A stretch of 15,926 bases of DNA from CBCPMX01 sp965120355 (GCA_965120355.1 CBCPMX010000113.1:1-15926); one strand, 5' to 3'; numbered from the stretch's first letter, positions 7,382 through 13,811 are shown. Numbers and translations: made by a program. Notes: generated by a model not told the origin, from the sequence alone.

Positions 7382-7549
7382 TTACTTTTTGAAGAATTTG
7401 TACAGCCAGGAAGCGCCGGTGCTGCAGTTCTCGTAGTGCTCCTCGGTCACCCAACCGGGTAGCTCGTTGCCGCACTGGGTGGAGAAGCCGTTCAAATCTT
7501 CACGCATGGGAGGCAGTCCGAACATATCAATAGGGGGCAGAGTAGTCAT
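7382..7549 (-). CDS. 55-aa small protein of unknown function, divergent from the PucR regulator
   Basis: A free-standing small gene: start ATG at 7549-7547, ribosome binding site AAAGGAG (complement of 7558-7564) at 8-nt spacing, stop TAA at 7384-7382 and its own terminator. A longer frame opens further upstream, but the ribosome binding site fixes this start. The protein begins MTTLPPIDMFGLPP, has a mildly acidic middle, two cysteines (26 and 42) and an aromatic, basic end (WLYKFFKK). There is no signal peptide or membrane helix, and I do not recognise a family. The layout (short, two Cys, hydrophobic/basic C-terminus, next to a regulator and downstream of a peptide transporter) fits a peptide precursor or a small regulatory protein, but this is inference. 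No modification or protease gene is nearby. Confidence 0.7.
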   Translation of the reverse strand: MTTLPPIDMFGLPPMREDLNGFSTQCGNELPGWVTEEHYENCSTGASWLYKFFKK

Positions 7550-7577
7550 AACAAAAACTCCTTTCAAATTCAAGTGG

Positions 7578-7583
7578 TTTATA
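7578..7583 (-). promoter_or_regulatory. Possible -10 box of the 55-aa gene
   Basis: On the minus strand TATAAA lies 29 nt before the start codon. There is no good -35 hexamer at 16-18 nt; that space is occupied by the left arm of the 7590-7630 inverted repeat. This would suit an activator-dependent promoter. Confidence 0.35.
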
Positions 7584-7589
7584 TTCCAG

Positions 7590-7630
7590 ATGTGGTACCA
7601 GATCCTCTGTTCATCCTTATGATACCACAT
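7590..7630. promoter_or_regulatory. Inverted repeat, operator candidate between divergent genes
   Basis: ATGTGGTACCA (7590-7600) and TGATACCACAT (7620-7630) are inverted copies matching at 10 of 11 positions, with centres 30 bp apart, close to three helical turns. The pair lies in the space between the 55-aa gene and the pucR-type gene and covers the expected -35 region of the former. It is a likely dimer or tetramer binding site, PucR being the obvious candidate by position. Confidence 0.5.
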
Positions 7631-7679
7631 TCCCGCCAAAAGCAAACAGTCCGGCGGCATAAATTTCTAGCTCTTTTTC

Positions 7680-7692
7680 GTGCTGACAGCAC
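7680..7692. promoter_or_regulatory. 13-bp palindrome upstream of the PucR gene
   Basis: GTGCTG-A-CAGCAC is a perfect palindrome about a central A, ending 34 nt before the regulator's start codon. It may be an autoregulatory operator or a small hairpin in the leader. Confidence 0.4.
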
Positions 7693-7726
7693 AAATATCC
7701 ATTCACAGAAAGAAGGTCGTCCACCA

Positions 7727-8965
7727 ATGGCCGTGATGCTGTCCGAGCTGATCTCGGAATCCAAATCACAGTATGAACTCAAACTGATTGCCGGCGCACA
7801 GGCCCTGGAGGTCCCTGTAAACTGGGTCCATTTGGTTGAAGATGCGGCAGTAGCCACCTATTTTTGGGGCGGCGAGCTGGTGCTGACCACCGGGGTGGGC
7901 CAGTCCGGCGCGCATTGGCTGGTGGAACTGCTGAAAGTCCTGAGCCAATACCAGTGCAGCGGCGTCATTATCAACACTGGCCCGTACATCCAGGAGATCC
8001 CCCAGGAGGCTGTGGATTTCTGCGACAAAAACGGGCTGGCTTTGCTGACCATGCCGTGGCATATTCATCTGTCGGAGGTCATCCAATACTATTGTATGCG
8101 CATTGTCATGGAAAGGCAAAGCGATGCGGAGATTTCCAAAGCCGTCATCAATGCCATTCAGACCCCTACGGATGAGACCCGGTATCTGCCCAACCTGCAG
8201 GAATATTACAATGTGGAGGGGTTGTTTCAGACCGTTGTATTTCGGATTGACTACCCGGAAACCACGGAGCTGGCCAGCCGGCTGCGCACCGGCGACACCC
8301 TGCGGACGCTGCTCAGCCGCACGATTCGTAAGTTTACGCTGATGCGGTATGAGGAATTTTATGTTCTGGTGCTCAACGACACTGGCCCGGAGGTGGCCGA
8401 TGACGTGGCCCAGCAGATCATTCATCGATGTCTCAATCATACGCCGCCGCTGCCGGCCCATGTGGGTGTTGGCGGACAGGTGATCGGCGTGCAGAATCTG
8501 CATAACAGCTACCGGCGGGCTCGCGCCGCGGCACGGATGGCGGACTACTACAAAAAAGATCTGGTGTATTTTCAGGATATGGGGATCTATCAGCTCTTAT
8601 TCACCGCGGAAGACCCGGATGTGCTGATCGGGTTTTACAAGGACAATTTGGGGACGCTGGAGGAATACGACCAGCAGCACGGCGGCAGTTTGCTGGAGAC
8701 CCTGTACTATGATCTGTCGACCGGCGGCAGTATCAAGGCCGTGGCAGAGGCCATGTACACCCACCGCAATACGGTGAACTACCGGCTTGGGAAAATCCGG
8801 GAGCTTCTGGACGCCGATCTCAGTGACGCCGACGAGCGGACGAGATACCGGATGGCTTTTTACTGCAGGGACATTCTGATGAAAATGCAGGAAACCCGCG
8901 ACCGGCGGACAGTGCCCTTGCCCGTGCAGGACACCCAATCCCCCTGGGCGGGCGGGACCGCATGA
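7727..8965 (+). CDS. PucR-family transcriptional regulator
   Basis: Cytoplasmic DNA-binding regulator of 412 residues. The N-terminal PucR domain (about 1-125) is clear from VNWVHLVED followed by GGELVLTTGVG. A central region of about 165-290 fits the CdaR GGDEF-like domain. The C-terminal PucR helix-turn-helix (about 330-395) has the hallmark AEAMYTHRNTVNYRLGKI. Family members sense metabolites such as purine, amino acid or sugar-acid compounds, often acting as activators. I chose the ATG at 7727, which has AGAAGG at 7711-7716; the frame stays open further upstream without a ribosome binding site. The gene is divergent from a 55-aa gene and overlaps the next gene by 4 nt (ATGA), so that lipoprotein is its co-expressed partner. 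The sensed ligand cannot be told from sequence. Confidence 0.9.
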   Translation: MAVMLSELISESKSQYELKLIAGAQALEVPVNWVHLVEDAAVATYFWGGELVLTTGVGQSGAHWLVELLKVLSQYQCSGVIINTGPYIQEIPQEAVDFCDKNGLALLTMPWHIHLSEVIQYYCMRIVMERQSDAEISKAVINAIQTPTDETRYLPNLQEYYNVEGLFQTVVFRIDYPETTELASRLRTGDTLRTLLSRTIRKFTLMRYEEFYVLVLNDTGPEVADDVAQQIIHRCLNHTPPLPAHVGVGGQVIGVQNLHNSYRRARAAARMADYYKKDLVYFQDMGIYQLLFTAEDPDVLIGFYKDNLGTLEEYDQQHGGSLLETLYYDLSTGGSIKAVAEAMYTHRNTVNYRLGKIRELLDADLSDADERTRYRMAFYCRDILMKMQETRDRRTVPLPVQDTQSPWAGGTA

Positions 8966-9540
8966 GACGCGCATGGGTGGGGCTGCTGCTGGCACTGGCG
9001 GTTGTCCTGTGCGCCGGCTGCACCTCCACGGAGGAGAAGCTTCAGGCTGCTTATGAAAACGGCATGGCTGAGGGCCGGACTGCGGGCTACGAAGAGGGGT
9101 ATGGGGCGGCGCTGGAAGAGGCGGAAGCCCTGGAGGACAGCTTCTATGCCAGCGGCCGCGAAGCCGGCTATGCCGAAGGTCAGACGGCCGGGTATGCCCA
9201 GGGGGCTGAAGAGGGGGCCGCTGCTGGCTATGAACAGGGGCATGCCGCCGGCTACGACGAGGGCTATGCCGCCGGTTATACTGAAGGCAGCGAAGCCGGG
9301 TACACGGCCGGATACAGCCAGGGAGTGTCCGACGGGCAGCAGGCCGGCTACGAAGACGGCTATGCCACTGGTAAAAACCTGATGGTCACTGGCTCGGAAG
9401 CCACCGTATATGTCACAAAGTCCGGCACCAAATACCACAATGCGGACTGTGCCAATTTGACCACCAGTAAGATTCCCATCGCCCTGTCCGATGCGGTGGC
9501 GCAGGGGTACACGCCCTGCGCCAAATGCATTGGGCAGTAG
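8962..9540 (+). CDS. Lipoprotein with GX3 repeat rod and Cys/His C-terminal module
   Basis: A 192-residue surface lipoprotein. The signal peptide ends in LCAGC with the lipidated Cys at residue 20 (Cys at -3 is unusual). Residues 34-46 and then 65-137 carry glycine at every fourth position; from 65 to 137 there are 19 glycines without a break, ten followed by Tyr. Similar GX3 series occur in Yae1/Lto1-like proteins and in some bacterial surface proteins. The last 45 residues form a separate small domain with VYVTKSGTKYH, His159, Cys163 and a CAKC pair at 186 and 189. This resembles the Cys/His tail found on some secreted bacterial nucleases and lipoproteins and may bind a metal. It overlaps the PucR gene stop by 4 nt, so its translation is coupled. 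Function unknown. Confidence 0.8.
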   Translation: MRRAWVGLLLALAVVLCAGCTSTEEKLQAAYENGMAEGRTAGYEEGYGAALEEAEALEDSFYASGREAGYAEGQTAGYAQGAEEGAAAGYEQGHAAGYDEGYAAGYTEGSEAGYTAGYSQGVSDGQQAGYEDGYATGKNLMVTGSEATVYVTKSGTKYHNADCANLTTSKIPIALSDAVAQGYTPCAKCIGQ

Positions 9541-9553
9541 CGGCGAAAAAAGC

Positions 9554-9589
9554 GGGCCATTGCGGCGCGGAAACGCGGTGCAATGGCCC
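9554..9589. terminator. Long GNRA-capped hairpin after the GX3 lipoprotein gene
   Basis: GGGCCATTGC (9554-9563) pairs with GCAATGGCCC (9580-9589), and CGCG pairs with CGCG inside around a GAAA tetraloop. It begins 13 nt after the lipoprotein stop. The only tract is A5-6 on the left flank (9546-9551), giving a T-run on the minus strand, so it would terminate minus-strand transcripts best. On the plus strand it may act as a 3'-end stabiliser. Confidence 0.55.
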
Positions 9590-9771
9590 CAGTTGGGTTG
9601 TGGGATCGGCGGAGGGAACCAGCTCAGACCCGCCGCCAAAGCAGCCGCAGAAGCGGCCGCTTCAAGGATATGAAGTGTGCTCGTATTGGATAAGCTGTGC
9701 CTGTATCATACCATGTCCGCCCGGGATTTCCCGTCGAAATCGGACAGCCGGAAAAAATTTTTTGTATGCGT

Positions 9772-9817
9772 GCATGAAGCCGACGTCCGCCGCTGACGGC
9801 GGCTCGGTATGCTTTTT
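9772..9817 (+). terminator. Rho-independent terminator upstream of the redox operon
   Basis: Nested stems: GCAT (9772-9775) with ATGC (9809-9812), CCGA (9780-9783) with TCGG (9804-9807), and CCGCCG (9787-9792) with CGGCGG (9797-9802) around CTGA. TTTTT follows at 9813-9817. It would end the PucR-lipoprotein transcript and isolate the downstream promoter. Confidence 0.72.
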
Positions 9818-9844
9818 GCGATATAACTTTTGCGAAAAAAGAAT

Positions 9845-9873
9845 TTTACATCTGCCGAAACCTCTGGTATAGT
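9845..9873 (+). promoter_or_regulatory. Vegetative promoter of the redox operon
   Basis: TTTACA (9845-9850) and TATAGT (9868-9873) are each one base from consensus and are 17 nt apart. An A/T-rich stretch (9835-9847) just upstream could act as an UP element. Transcription should begin near 9880, about 24 nt before the start codon. Confidence 0.8.
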
Positions 9874-9903
9874 GAAGACAACGAAGAAGAAAGGAGGGCA
9901 TGC

Positions 9904-10695
9904 ATGATGCCCGCAGATATGAAAGGAAAGGTTGTCATTGTCACCGGCGCCGCCACAGGCATGGGCCGCGCCGCCGCCCTGGAGTTTGCCTCGGTGGGCG
10001 CCAAGGTGGCCGCTGTCACTGGTCACAACGTAGCCGGCGGCCAAGAGACGGTTCGCTTGATTCAGGAGAGCGGCGGCCAGGCGGCGTTTTTCCAGTGCGA
10101 CGTCAGCCAGGAGGCCCAGGTGGAAGCCATGGTCGCCGCCGTGGCGCAGACGTTTGGCCGGATTGACTGCGCTTTTAACAACGCCGGCGTTGGCCCCGAC
10201 GGCGTCCGGATTCCCTATGGCCCCCTGACGGACCTGTCCGAAGAGATTTGGGACAAGGTCATGAATGTGAATCTGAAAGGCGTGTTCTTCTGCCTCAAGC
10301 ATGAGCTGCGCCAGCTCCAGAAGCAGGGAACCGGCGGCGCCATTGTCAACACCGCCTCCATCGGCGGCCTGAAAATGGCCCCCAACTTTGGCGCCTATGG
10401 CCCCTCAAAGGCCGGTGTCATTGCCCTGACCCAATTGGCCGCCAGAGAGAGCGCCAAAGCCGGTATCCGCGTCAACGTGGTCTGCCCCGGCCCCACGCTG
10501 GGCACGGATCTGATGGCCAACACCCTGTCCGTGGATCCGGGCGAGGAGACGGCGCTGAAGGAGCATGTCATTCCCCTGGGCAAGCTGGGCACCGTAGAAG
10601 ACGTGGCCCGCGCCGCCGTATGGCTCTGCTCGGACCTGTCCGGCCACATCACCGGCCAGTCGCTGTCGGTGGACGGCGGCATGCACATTCTCTGA
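9904..10695 (+). CDS. Short-chain dehydrogenase/reductase (SDR), classical type
   Basis: A 263-residue NAD(P)-dependent oxidoreductase of the soluble classical SDR family, probably acting on a hydroxyl/ketone pair. Seen motifs: TGAATGMG (glycines 15, 19, 21), NNAG at 92-95, Asn123, catalytic Ser152, Tyr165 and Lys169 (YGPSK), and DGG near the end. The cofactor loop after the second strand reads AVTGHNVAGG: the Asp that usually selects NAD is missing, so NADP or a relaxed preference is possible. AGGAGG at 9892-9897 serves the start; ATG codons at 9904 and 9907 are both possible. The next gene is the ene-reductase 28 nt away, so the two enzymes probably act in one reductive pathway. The substrate is unknown; BaiA-type 3-hydroxysteroid oxidation is one possibility. 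Confidence 0.9.
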   Translation: MMPADMKGKVVIVTGAATGMGRAAALEFASVGAKVAAVTGHNVAGGQETVRLIQESGGQAAFFQCDVSQEAQVEAMVAAVAQTFGRIDCAFNNAGVGPDGVRIPYGPLTDLSEEIWDKVMNVNLKGVFFCLKHELRQLQKQGTGGAIVNTASIGGLKMAPNFGAYGPSKAGVIALTQLAARESAKAGIRVNVVCPGPTLGTDLMANTLSVDPGEETALKEHVIPLGKLGTVEDVARAAVWLCSDLSGHITGQSLSVDGGMHIL

Positions 10696-10723
10696 GCTGC
10701 ATGCGTAAGAGGAGGCAAGTTTG

Positions 10724-12664
10724 ATGCTGAAAAATCTCTATCCCCATGTGTTCCAGCCCTTGACGGTCCGTGGAGTGACGCTGAAAAACCGGCTGGAATA
10801 CGCGCCCACAGTGGTGCTCAAATGCTCGCCAGAGGGCGAAGTGACGCAGGAAATGCTGGACTATGTGGCTTGGCAGGCCCGCACCGGTGTGGCGTATCTG
10901 ACCATTGGCAATACTCCGGTGGTTCATACCGACTCCTCCGCCTGGGTATGTGAGCTGAACGTGACCCTGGACCGCTGCATCCACGGCCTGGAGCTGATGG
11001 CCCGCACTGCCCGGGAAAACGGCGCGGAGATGTCCGTGGAGCTGGCCCATGCGGGCCGCGGCAGCGTATCTACGCCGGGCAATCCCGCCCTGGCTCCGTC
11101 CGACGTGCCGCTGAACGGCGGCCCCCTGGGCTACATCAAGGCTATGAACCGGGAGGACATGGATTATATCCGGCAGCAGTATGTGGACTGCGCCGTCCGG
11201 TGCAAAAAAGCGGGCCTGCGGATTCTCATGATCCACTGCGCCCACAACAACCTGCTGGCCCAGTTCCTCTCTCCGGCGTCCAACCACCGCACCGACGAAT
11301 ACGGCGGCAGTCTGGAAAACCGGATGCGCTATCCCCTGGAGATCCTCAAGGCTGTCCGGGAGGCAGTGCCGGATATGGTCATCGAGTGCCGCTGCTCGGC
11401 GCAGGAGGACACGGAAGACGGGCTGCAGCTGGAGGAGAGTCTGCAATTTATGGAGAAGGCTCAGGCGTATGTGGACATCCTCCATGTCTCCCGGGGCAAC
11501 ATCTTCTTCAATTACGGGTCTACCTACACCATTCCCACCTACTTCAAGGGGAGACAGCTGAATGTGGCCTTTGCCGCCGAAGCGAAAAAACGCCTGCACA
11601 TCCCGGTGGCTGTGGTGGGCAACATCACCTCCCTGGCGGAAGCGGAGGAGATCATTGCCTCCGGCAAGGCGGACATTGTGGTCATGGCAAAGGCCTACAT
11701 GGCGGACCAGGATTTGATTCACAAGTCTGTCCGGGGCCAGGTGGAGGATGTGCGTCCGTGCACGCGCTGCGACTGGTGCGGCAACGCCAATAACTATGGC
11801 ACTTCCATGCGCTGCGCCATCAATCCCCTGCTGGGCAAGGAGTTGGATCTGTCCACGCTGGTGAAGCCCGGCGAGGAAAAACGGGTCATGGTGGTGGGCG
11901 GCGGCCCGGGCGGCATGATGGCGGCCCAGACCCTGCGGGCCATGGGCCACGACGTCACGCTGTATGAGAAGACGGACCGGTTGGGCGGCCTGCTCAACGA
12001 CGCCACTGTGGCGCCCTTCAAGGAATACATGCGGCTGTATCTGCAGTGGGACATCCGCCAGACGGAGAAGTGCGGGGCCAAGCTGGTCTTTGAGACCGAG
12101 GTCACACCGGAGCTGGTGGAGCAGGAGAACCCTGACGCGGTGATTGTAGCCTGTGGCTCCCAATATCTGCGGCCCAACATCCCCGGCATTCACGGACCGA
12201 AGGTGCAAACCGTCTCCGACGTGGAAAACCACCGGGTCCCTGTGGGACAGAACGTGGTGGTCTGCGGCGGCGGCATCGCCGGTCTGGAGTGTGCCGTCAT
12301 GCTGGGCATGGAGGGGCGGCAGGTGACGGTGGTGGACATGCTGCCGGAGGACCAGTGGGCCTCGGAAATGCCGGTGTTCAACCACATTGAACTGAACTAC
12401 CAGCTGGACAAGTATCAAGTGGTCCGCCATGGCGGCGTCACTATCACGGCCTTCACCGAAGCAGGTGTGGAGACCAGCGGCGGGACCTTCTCCGCCGATA
12501 CGGTGGTGCTGGCGCTGGGCGTCCGGCCCGACCGGACCCTGGCCGATCAACTGCTGGCCAAATATCCAGAGGGCGTCTATGTTGTGGGTGACTGCGTTAC
12601 CTCCGGACGTGTGCTGGCAGACGCCAATCAGGAAGCGTTCCATGCCGCTATTCGGATTCGGTGA
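10724..12664 (+). CDS. NADH-dependent Fe-S/FMN/FAD ene-reductase (2,4-dienoyl-CoA reductase / BaiCD-BaiH family)
   Basis: A 646-residue three-part flavoenzyme that reduces activated C=C bonds. Residues 1-345 form an FMN TIM barrel of the old yellow enzyme family (LKNRLEYAP, ELAHAGRGS, FLSPASNHRTDEYGGSLENR). A [4Fe-4S] site follows: Cys346, 349, 352 and 364, in the X2-X2-X11 pattern close to trimethylamine dehydrogenase. The rest is an FAD/NAD module: GGGPGG at 392-397, Glu415, second GGGIAG at 515-520 and VGDC at 621-624. His171 and His174 match the substrate-binding pair of the family, and His254 matches the dienoyl-CoA reductase histidine, but the usual tyrosine proton donor is Asn176. I prefer the ATG at 10724 (AGAGGAGG at 10708-10715) over the TTG at 10721. 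Relatives act on bile acids, steroids, cinnamates and enoyl-CoA; the substrate here is not settled. Confidence 0.88.
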   Translation: MLKNLYPHVFQPLTVRGVTLKNRLEYAPTVVLKCSPEGEVTQEMLDYVAWQARTGVAYLTIGNTPVVHTDSSAWVCELNVTLDRCIHGLELMARTARENGAEMSVELAHAGRGSVSTPGNPALAPSDVPLNGGPLGYIKAMNREDMDYIRQQYVDCAVRCKKAGLRILMIHCAHNNLLAQFLSPASNHRTDEYGGSLENRMRYPLEILKAVREAVPDMVIECRCSAQEDTEDGLQLEESLQFMEKAQAYVDILHVSRGNIFFNYGSTYTIPTYFKGRQLNVAFAAEAKKRLHIPVAVVGNITSLAEAEEIIASGKADIVVMAKAYMADQDLIHKSVRGQVEDVRPCTRCDWCGNANNYGTSMRCAINPLLGKELDLSTLVKPGEEKRVMVVGGGPGGMMAAQTLRAMGHDVTLYEKTDRLGGLLNDATVAPFKEYMRLYLQWDIRQTEKCGAKLVFETEVTPELVEQENPDAVIVACGSQYLRPNIPGIHGPKVQTVSDVENHRVPVGQNVVVCGGGIAGLECAVMLGMEGRQVTVVDMLPEDQWASEMPVFNHIELNYQLDKYQVVRHGGVTITAFTEAGVETSGGTFSADTVVLALGVRPDRTLADQLLAKYPEGVYVVGDCVTSGRVLADANQEAFHAAIRIR

Positions 12665-12695
12665 GACTGCAACGCGGAAGATAGCCAGATGAGAA

Positions 12696-12729
12696 AGCAG
12701 GCCTCCTGCCCATGGGCAGGAGGCCTGCT
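12696..12729. terminator. Perfect 34-bp palindrome between convergent genes
   Basis: The whole stretch from 12696 to 12729 is self-complementary (centre CCCATGGG, 17-bp arms). It lies between the ene-reductase stop and the PepSY gene stop, which face each other. The flanks give only weak tracts (GCTTTCTC on the minus strand; AAAAAG on the plus side). A bidirectional terminator is the best reading. Confidence 0.65.
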
Positions 12730-12752
12730 GCTGCAAAAAGCAACGCGTTTCC

Positions 12753-13451
12753 TTAGTCGTGGATGGATTCTGCATCGAACTCCAGAATACTGCCGTCACT
12801 CGCGTCGAGCTCATACTCATACTCCATTGTGCCGCTGTAAAATTCTACGTCATAGACCTGGCGTCCGTCTTCGGTGTCCAACTTGACTTTGACAAAGGTG
12901 ACGTCGGCTTCCTGCAAACCGGCGTGCTCCAGGGCGATGGTTTTGGCCGCATCGGCGGTGATCTGCGCCGCAGAAGCGGAGGATGTGGACTGGGCGGCAG
13001 TCCCGGCGGTGAAGTTCTCCACATCGTAGTCATAGGAGAGGATGTCGCCGGTGCTGGCGTCGATTTCGTAGTCGTATTCAGCGCTGCCGCTGTAAAATTC
13101 CACGTCAAAAACCTGGCGTCCGTCTTCGGTGTCCAACTTGGCTTTGATGAAGGTGACGTCGGCTTCCTGCAAACCGGCGTGCTCCAGGGCAATGGTTTTA
13201 GCCGCATCGGCGGTAATGGCGCCGGAGGAGGCGGAGACAACGGCTGAGGATTCGGCTTCCGTCCCGGAGGTTGTGGCCGTGGATTCAGAAGCGGCAGCGG
13301 ATTCGGAAACAGTGGCGGTTTCGGAAGCAGCGGCCTGGGCAGAGGTCTCCTCTGTGGTCAGGGCGGTGCTTTGGGAGCCGCAGCCGGACAGCAGGGCGGC
13401 GCTGATCAGAGTGACTGCAAAGACTGCAATTTTGGCGCTTATGGTTTTCAT
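12753..13451 (-). CDS. PepSY-domain lipoprotein with two tandem PepSY repeats
   Basis: A 232-residue exported lipoprotein. The start ATG at 13451 has AAAGGAG at 8-nt spacing, whereas the in-frame ATG six codons earlier has none. The signal peptide ends in LLSGC with Cys24. A Ser/Thr/Ala/Glu-rich tether covers about 25-78. Two PepSY domains follow, at about 79-141 and 164-226, sharing the run from ITADAAKTIALE to near DASTGDIL/DASDGSIL with few changes. The repeats are almost as alike at DNA level (12774-12962 and 13029-13217), 255 bp apart, so the duplication is recent or kept homogeneous. PepSY domains are linked to regulation of proteases and to sensing at the envelope. It lies downstream of a two-component system and has its own promoter with a likely regulator site. 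Confidence 0.9.
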   Translation of the reverse strand: MKTISAKIAVFAVTLISAALLSGCGSQSTALTTEETSAQAAASETATVSESAAASESTATTSGTEAESSAVVSASSGAITADAAKTIALEHAGLQEADVTFIKAKLDTEDGRQVFDVEFYSGSAEYDYEIDASTGDILSYDYDVENFTAGTAAQSTSSASAAQITADAAKTIALEHAGLQEADVTFVKVKLDTEDGRQVYDVEFYSGTMEYEYELDASDGSILEFDAESIHD

Positions 13452-13485
13452 GAGAAAATCTCCTTTCATCGTAACACATGCCTTT

Positions 13486-13491
13486 ATGATA
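13486..13491 (-). promoter_or_regulatory. -10 box of the PepSY lipoprotein gene
   Basis: On the minus strand TATCAT lies 34 nt before the PepSY start codon. The -35 position (13509-13514) has no consensus hexamer and is instead covered by the direct repeat at 13502-13519, typical of a promoter needing an OmpR-type activator. Confidence 0.5.
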
Positions 13492-13501
13492 CCGGCAGAT
13501 C

Positions 13502-13519
13502 ATTAGAAGAAGATTAGAA
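13502..13519 (-). promoter_or_regulatory. 11-bp-period direct repeat, response regulator site candidate
   Basis: TTCTAAT occurs twice on the minus strand (complement of 13502-13508 and 13513-13519), starts exactly 11 bp apart. OmpR/PhoB-type regulators bind tandem repeats with this spacing. The repeat straddles the -35 position of the PepSY promoter. Confidence 0.55.
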
Positions 13520-13811
13520 TCCGATTTTTTTGCCGGGAGCGTTTGCCGGGGGTTCCGGGAAAGGCAGCCGCCAAATTCCAGGAGGGCGTGCAGCTGTATG
13601 CGGAGCAAGCACGTCAATCCACAAACGCCAATTGTGCCGCGCAGGAAGCGGCTGAGATATCCCATAAATGCAAGGACACTTCGGGCCTTTGTGCATGGGC
13701 GCGGCGGAAGAAGGAACTGCGTGGGAAACGAAAATATGTTCCGCGTGTTTTTGCGCGGGAGCAGGCCGCTTTTGCAGAGAAGGGCAGGCTATTCCAGTTT
13801 CCAAACGGGCC

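Larger units (their letters stand above)
9541..9903. other. Intergenic region with terminator and promoter
   Basis: About 360 nt between the GX3 lipoprotein and the dehydrogenase gene. It contains a long hairpin (9554-9589), a terminator (9772-9817), a direct repeat (9814-9835) and a promoter (9845-9873). The stretch at 9600-9720 shows nothing I can identify. Confidence 0.6.
13452..13811. other. Region between the kinase and PepSY genes
   Basis: About 360 nt. The right-hand end of the minus-strand reading (13486-13519) carries the PepSY promoter and a direct repeat. I see no clear terminator for the kinase gene and no supported gene in 13540-13811; overlapping short frames on both strands look random. 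Confidence 0.5.

Noticed and set aside
7574..7726. Upstream in-frame extension of the PucR gene
   Set aside because: It runs through the operator-like repeats, lacks a ribosome binding site, and PucR proteins begin near LSELISE; the start at 7727 is better.
9725..9756. GATTTC/GAAATC inverted repeat followed by A6T6
   Set aside because: A 6-bp stem with mismatched flanks is weak; the terminator at 9772-9817 explains termination in this region better.
10649..12820. Minus-strand open frame of over 700 codons opposite the ene-reductase
   Set aside because: Antisense shadow; the plus strand has a full set of flavoenzyme motifs and a proper ribosome binding site.
13529..13550. Direct repeat TTTGCCGGG
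   Set aside because: Only two short GC-rich copies at a 13-bp period, away from promoter elements; likely chance.
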